Origin: CAYMDS01 sp964576705
GTDB lineage: Bacteria > Patescibacteriota > Microgenomatia > Levybacterales > UBA12049
Reading direction: 5' to 3'
Assembly (NCBI GenBank): GCA_964576705.1
Contig: CAZNVI010000007.1
Location: forward strand, 1 to 36,400
DNA length: 36,400 nucleotides
The notes under the pieces were generated by a model. It was not told the origin of the DNA and made no database searches. It was given only the letters and a program-made list of their open reading frames with translations. Position numbers and translations under genes: made by a program. How positions within the stretch are numbered: the stretch's first letter is position 1; every line of letters begins with the position of its first letter. Shown here in pieces: positions 33,006 through 36,400 of this stretch.

Positions 33006-34223
33006 CTAGACCATTACCTTTTTCAAAAAATAAATTACGAAAGGAATTGAGAACACAGTTCCTGCTAGAGCTGAAAATCCCGCGCCATTTAATCCCCATT
33101 TATTTATGAATGGAATAATTGTAATAGAGAGTACGATAAGATTTACCGCTGTAATTTTAGTGATGATATCTTGTCTATGTAAGCTATAAAAAAGACCTAT
33201 GGTAGTACGTGTTATCGCACGAATAGTCCCATAGATGGCCAGTATCTGAAGGACTGGGGCAATTGAAAGCCATTTATCGCCTAAGATGATATTTATAAAC
33301 TCGATAGGAAAAATAAAAAGCAGTAATCCTATGGGAAGAACCAATAACCACACCAAGGTTAATGTTCGCAAATATGCCCTCATCAACCTTTTTTTATCAT
33401 CAGCGATCTTTACATAAATCGGGAAGGTGGTTTGGTTAAATACGTCGGAAATCTCTGTGATAGGTATCAAAGAAATACTATATGCTCTCATATATAAACC
33501 CAATGACGCTGTGCCAATTAGCCTACCTATTACTATGTTATCCAGGTTAAGATAAAGGTAGTCGAATATACCTGATGCAGTCAACCACTTTCCCCGACTT
33601 AAAACTTTTAAAAATATTTTTTGCTCAAATGATACTCTCGGTCTAGGCTTAGCTAACAGAAACGAGATGATTACCTCGAAACTGGCTCCAGCTATTAATC
33701 CCCAAACTAGTCCATCCGGGCTTTGTCTATACCAAACAATTAAAATAGCTGTGAATGCTTCAACAATTGTGATTCCGGACCTGTAATAAAATTGTCTTTC
33801 ATAATTTAGATTTTTTAGAAATTTTACAACTGAAGGATTGATAAAACCTCTTATAGCAGGTACCAAAGATATCAAGATCAAGATAGGATATGATGATGGG
33901 GAATTAAAAAACGAAGAAATTAAGCCTGCAGTTAAGAAAATAAGCGCACTTATGCAAAACCCTCTTATTATAGACACCACCCAAGCAGTACTTATATACT
34001 CATCGATTTCATCCTTTTCCTGAATTAAAAAAACATTTATCCCGGTTTCAGTGAATATCTCAACTAGTGCTAAAACCAAAATTGCTATGTCCGCTGTTCC
34101 GAACTGGGCAGGGCTTAAAATTCTCGCAATAAGCGCCAGTTTCAAATATGAAAAAAAGCGGAATAATATCCTAAATGCACCTAACCATGAAATTCCTTTA
34201 AAGGCTTCTCTCGTATAACCCAT
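33006..34223 (-). CDS. Polysaccharide flippase, Wzx/PST family
   Basis: 405 aa with about 12 TM helices in the MATE/PST arrangement. The start KGISWLGAFRILFRFFSYLKLALIARILSPAQFGTADIA and the second-half LGLYMRAYSISLIPITEISDVFNQTTFPIY are typical of lipopolysaccharide-type exporters (WzxC/TuaB-like). It flips lipid-linked glycan units across the membrane. Only 1 nt separates it from the preceding GT2 gene. Family confident, substrate unknown. Confidence 0.9.
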   Translation of the reverse strand: MGYTREAFKGISWLGAFRILFRFFSYLKLALIARILSPAQFGTADIAILVLALVEIFTETGINVFLIQEKDEIDEYISTAWVVSIIRGFCISALIFLTAGLISSFFNSPSSYPILILISLVPAIRGFINPSVVKFLKNLNYERQFYYRSGITIVEAFTAILIVWYRQSPDGLVWGLIAGASFEVIISFLLAKPRPRVSFEQKIFLKVLSRGKWLTASGIFDYLYLNLDNIVIGRLIGTASLGLYMRAYSISLIPITEISDVFNQTTFPIYVKIADDKKRLMRAYLRTLTLVWLLVLPIGLLLFIFPIEFINIILGDKWLSIAPVLQILAIYGTIRAITRTTIGLFYSLHRQDIITKITAVNLIVLSITIIPFINKWGLNGAGFSALAGTVFSIPFVIYFLKKVMV

Positions 34224-34224
34224 A

Positions 34225-35175
34225 TTATTTAAAAAAAGTTTTCAGATATGCCGATAATCCTATTATACTACCTAATAGCACAGCTATATCTGATGTAAAT
34301 TGTAATAATGGGAGATAGTAAAAAGCTCGCAAGTCTTTTACGTATTTATAGTTTTTAGCTATAGACCACGATATGTACAGCAAAAGTAGAAAGCAGAAAG
34401 TAGAAAGCAGAAAGTAGGATTTGAATATAAGAAAAAGAGTAACTAGCGTTATAAAGATAAAGTAGCGGATGAATAGCAATATAACTTTCGGCCTCACTAT
34501 ACCCGCTTCGATATCTCCATAAGAAAATCTGTAAAACATTATGAAAGCTTCTTTTAGGTTTTTCCTAGGTAACCATCCTACAATTGCCTTTCTTTGAAAA
34601 TATATCTTAGCATCAACTTTTTTTAACCTTCTCGCAAACTCATAATCTTCATTATGTGAAAACTTTTCATTAAATCCTCCTACTTTTTCCCAAATGCTTT
34701 TTCGAAACGCCATAGACCGGCTGGCGGGTAAGAAATTATCAGGGTTAATTTTATCCTCCATTACTAATGTGTATGGGATTAAGGATTTTTGGAAAATGTC
34801 TTCCCATATACCCTTATAATACCCAGCCACGACATCAACCTTTGTATCCCTAAATGGTTCGCTAATCTGTTCCACCCATCTAGTGTCTAAAATACTTCCA
34901 GCGTCAGCACATAAAATAATATCGCATTTAGATAGCCTTATGGCTTCATTTCTCCCGACTGCCCTATTACCTCTCTTTATACTGAGCTTAAGCCCTATTC
35001 CCTTCTTTTTGAAATTTGACATTTGATATTTGATATTTAAAATCGTATTATCACCACTTCCCCCATCAACTATTATGACCTCATTCGGTAATATGGTTTG
35101 GTCAAGTAGTGAATTTAGGAGTAAGTCGATAGTCTTCTCTTCGTTAAAGATCGTGGTTATAAAAGTTAATTTCAT
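34225..35175 (-). CDS. GT2 family glycosyltransferase with C-terminal TM segments
   Basis: 316 aa. FITTIFNEEKTIDLLLNSLLDQ, IIVDGGSGDNT, GNRAVGRNEAI, CADAGS (DxD-equivalent) and the acceptor motif HNEDYEFARRLKK are those of GT2 enzymes. Two hydrophobic segments near residues 230-270 anchor it. The gene carries two in-frame repeats of 7-bp period: 35014-35038 adds a stretch around ILNIKYQMSNFKKK in an early loop, and 34385-34417 encodes part of the membrane helix (KSYFLLSTFCFLL). Catalytic motifs are not affected. Confidence 0.88.
   Translation of the reverse strand: MKLTFITTIFNEEKTIDLLLNSLLDQTILPNEVIIVDGGSGDNTILNIKYQMSNFKKKGIGLKLSIKRGNRAVGRNEAIRLSKCDIILCADAGSILDTRWVEQISEPFRDTKVDVVAGYYKGIWEDIFQKSLIPYTLVMEDKINPDNFLPASRSMAFRKSIWEKVGGFNEKFSHNEDYEFARRLKKVDAKIYFQRKAIVGWLPRKNLKEAFIMFYRFSYGDIEAGIVRPKVILLFIRYFIFITLVTLFLIFKSYFLLSTFCFLLLLYISWSIAKNYKYVKDLRAFYYLPLLQFTSDIAVLLGSIIGLSAYLKTFFK
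34385..34417. repeat. 14-bp tandem repeat inside the GT2 gene
   Basis: AGTAGAAAGCAGAA occurs twice exactly, with 5 nt of a third copy. On the coding strand it supplies a Ser/Phe/Leu-rich stretch of a predicted TM helix. Confidence 0.85.
35014..35038. repeat. Heptad repeat inside the GT2 gene
   Basis: ATTTGAC, ATTTGAT, ATTTGAT, then ATTT: a 7-bp unit repeated three times plus part of a fourth. It codes residues of about 46-54 in a loop of the GT-A domain. Confidence 0.8.
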
Positions 35176-35178
35176 GTT

Positions 35179-36387
35179 TTATAGCTTCTGTTTATTCCAA
35201 AGATTAAGATATATATCTGTGAGATTTTCCCATGTTTGTAGCTTCACCCAATTATATCCATCTAATAATTTTCTATTGTTTGGGTTATTTATTATATGAT
35301 CAATTTTATTGAACATATCAATTTCAGTGTTCACTATATTTATCCATTTAGAAAATGGCGTTTCTTTCAAATAATCTTCTTTCAGTAAATTATCATATAC
35401 AGCTATTACTGGTTTTTTAAATAACAGCGCTTGGAGTATGGAAAGGTAGGAAGATGTAAGTACCACATCAGAATTAGTTAAGTATTTAGCCACGTTTCCC
35501 ACAAATCCATGCACCTTTCCGTATTGTTCAAAATTTTTCTTCAAACTTCCATCTCCACATACCTCAAATTCAAATTTTACATTTTTCTCACGAAGTAGCT
35601 TCAAAGCTGATGCATATAATAATACTCCCGTATCTCTATCCAGTCTCCCTATAAACAAAATTTTTAACTTTTTAGTTGTGTTTTTGTCCGCCAGCTGGCT
35701 CCGATTCAATCGGAGCTGGCGGATTGATTTTGGATTTTTGATTTTTGAGTCTACTCCCCCATGGGTAATAAAGGTCGCTTTAGTGCCGTACCATTTCTCG
35801 ATAAAAATACCTACGCATATATTTCCCCATGATAGTTTTTCAGAAATTTTTCTAATAACTATATTTTTAAAAGGTACAGGGTATTTCTCATATCCATGAA
35901 ATGTCGTAAATACAGGTTTTCTGAAATATAAAAACCTAAATGGTAGATACCAATAAAATACATCATGACAATGAACTATATCTGCCTCTTGTATAATTTT
36001 TATATTCTTTAGTAACCACTGCCAAATGATAAATTTCTTTAATCTATTTTTCTTGACTTCCGGCAGTCTATAAACTATAACCTTTTCGGTGTCTGAGGAC
36101 GACTTTCGGATAGTTAAATCTTCATCAGATAATTCGGTTTTTATATTTTTTGCCTCTTTGATTTTGATTGACTTATCAAGCAAAACGCTTAATCCTATGG
36201 TGCTATCACTCATGTACTTAGATTGCCAATCTGAGCTCATTTCTTTACCCAATGCTTCGGTAATTATTATTACCCGATATCCTCGATTTACTAGCTCTCT
36301 AGATACACTTAGCGCATGTGTCTCCACCCCGCCAATTTGGGGATAAAACCGGGGCGTTAAAAAGAGAATGGTTTTGATCTTCCTCAT
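35179..36387 (-). CDS. GT4 family glycosyltransferase with palindromic insert
   Basis: 402 aa, GT-B fold. The N-lobe begins FYPQIGGVETHALSVSRELVNRGY, has HCHDVFYWYLPF, and THGGVDS before the hinge; the C-lobe has KILFIGRLDRDTG, EVCGDGSL, HGFVGNV and SSYLSILQALLFKKPVIAV. The Glu expected where family members have LEAM is Gln here (LQAL), and the EX7E pair is not complete, so donor binding may differ. About 22 residues (213-234) at the lobe hinge come from a 37-nt palindrome and adjoining heptads. ATG start; upstream region lies outside the window's gene content. Confidence 0.85.
   Translation of the reverse strand: MRKIKTILFLTPRFYPQIGGVETHALSVSRELVNRGYRVIIITEALGKEMSSDWQSKYMSDSTIGLSVLLDKSIKIKEAKNIKTELSDEDLTIRKSSSDTEKVIVYRLPEVKKNRLKKFIIWQWLLKNIKIIQEADIVHCHDVFYWYLPFRFLYFRKPVFTTFHGYEKYPVPFKNIVIRKISEKLSWGNICVGIFIEKWYGTKATFITHGGVDSKIKNPKSIRQLRLNRSQLADKNTTKKLKILFIGRLDRDTGVLLYASALKLLREKNVKFEFEVCGDGSLKKNFEQYGKVHGFVGNVAKYLTNSDVVLTSSYLSILQALLFKKPVIAVYDNLLKEDYLKETPFSKWINIVNTEIDMFNKIDHIINNPNNRKLLDGYNWVKLQTWENLTDIYLNLWNKQKL
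35687..35723. repeat. Palindromic element inside the GT4 gene
   Basis: A 37-nt near-palindrome: TCCGCCAG + CTGG bulge + CTCCGAT, loop TCA, then ATCGGAG + CTGGCGGA. Its 15-bp stem has one 4-nt bulge. It is read in frame and followed by two ATTTTTG heptads. Confidence 0.85.
35734..35747. repeat. Heptad repeat next to the palindrome
   Basis: ATTTTTG twice in tandem, after a related GATTTTGG. Encodes KIKNPKS-type residues of the GT4 hinge insert on the minus strand. Confidence 0.6.
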
Positions 36388-36400
36388 GGCTTCTGTGCAA

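Overview
The window looks like a chromosomal contig piece from a low-GC member of the Candidate Phyla Radiation (Patescibacteria), most likely Microgenomates-like. This placement is an inference. It rests on compact gene spacing, the gene set (PolX, LemA, HtpX, MurT/GatD, split gatCAB, DnaE, a complete F-type ATP synthase), a Thr/Pro-rich LysM surface protein and many TM-rich glycosyltransferases with no LPS core genes. The code appears standard: several genes of normal family length end in TGA. A 100-N assembly gap (9347-9446) interrupts murT.

Layout. At 89-904 a plus-strand gene encodes a probable degenerate nucleotidyltransferase. At 909-3946 a minus-strand block holds a LysM protein, a 475-nt hairpin-rich stretch, a GIY-YIG nuclease gene whose 3' end overlaps a tRNA-Gly(CCC) gene, an Erm/KsgA-type rRNA methyltransferase and a Nudix hydrolase. 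tRNA-Asp(GTC) follows at 4083-4156. From 4225 to 24440 a long plus-strand housekeeping block runs polX, lemA, htpX, HD hydrolase, murT-gatD, gatC, two histidine phosphatases, gatA-gatB, dnaE, then atpB-E-F-(H-A)-G-D-C. Next come a minus-strand RlmI-like methyltransferase, plus-strand tRNA-Thr(CGT) and a membrane-anchored Ig-like protein. From 26531 to the window end a minus-strand surface polysaccharide cluster encodes a GT4, two GT2s, a Wzx-type flippase, three GT-C-like membrane glycosyltransferases, an O-antigen ligase/polymerase-like protein and a 35-codon hydrophobic small ORF.

How the genes fit together. GatCAB supplies Gln-tRNA(Gln) and/or Asn-tRNA(Asn). MurT/GatD amidates lipid II glutamate, so the cell probably has peptidoglycan, consistent with the LysM protein. 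LemA and HtpX form a common membrane-protein quality-control pair. The ATP synthase locus encodes every subunit, but delta and alpha are one continuous reading frame. The terminal cluster probably builds, flips and ligates a cell-surface glycan.

Most unusual points. (1) A delta-alpha ATP synthase fusion. (2) An in-frame 28-bp tandem repeat inserted just after the alpha Walker A helix; a near-identical copy forms the GatD N-terminus. (3) A wider family of 7-bp-periodic repeats (7, 14 or 28 bp), different in sequence but the same in period, both between genes and in frame inside genes. (4) Good sigma70-type promoters that put the transcription start at or within a few bases of the start codon, suggesting leaderless mRNAs.
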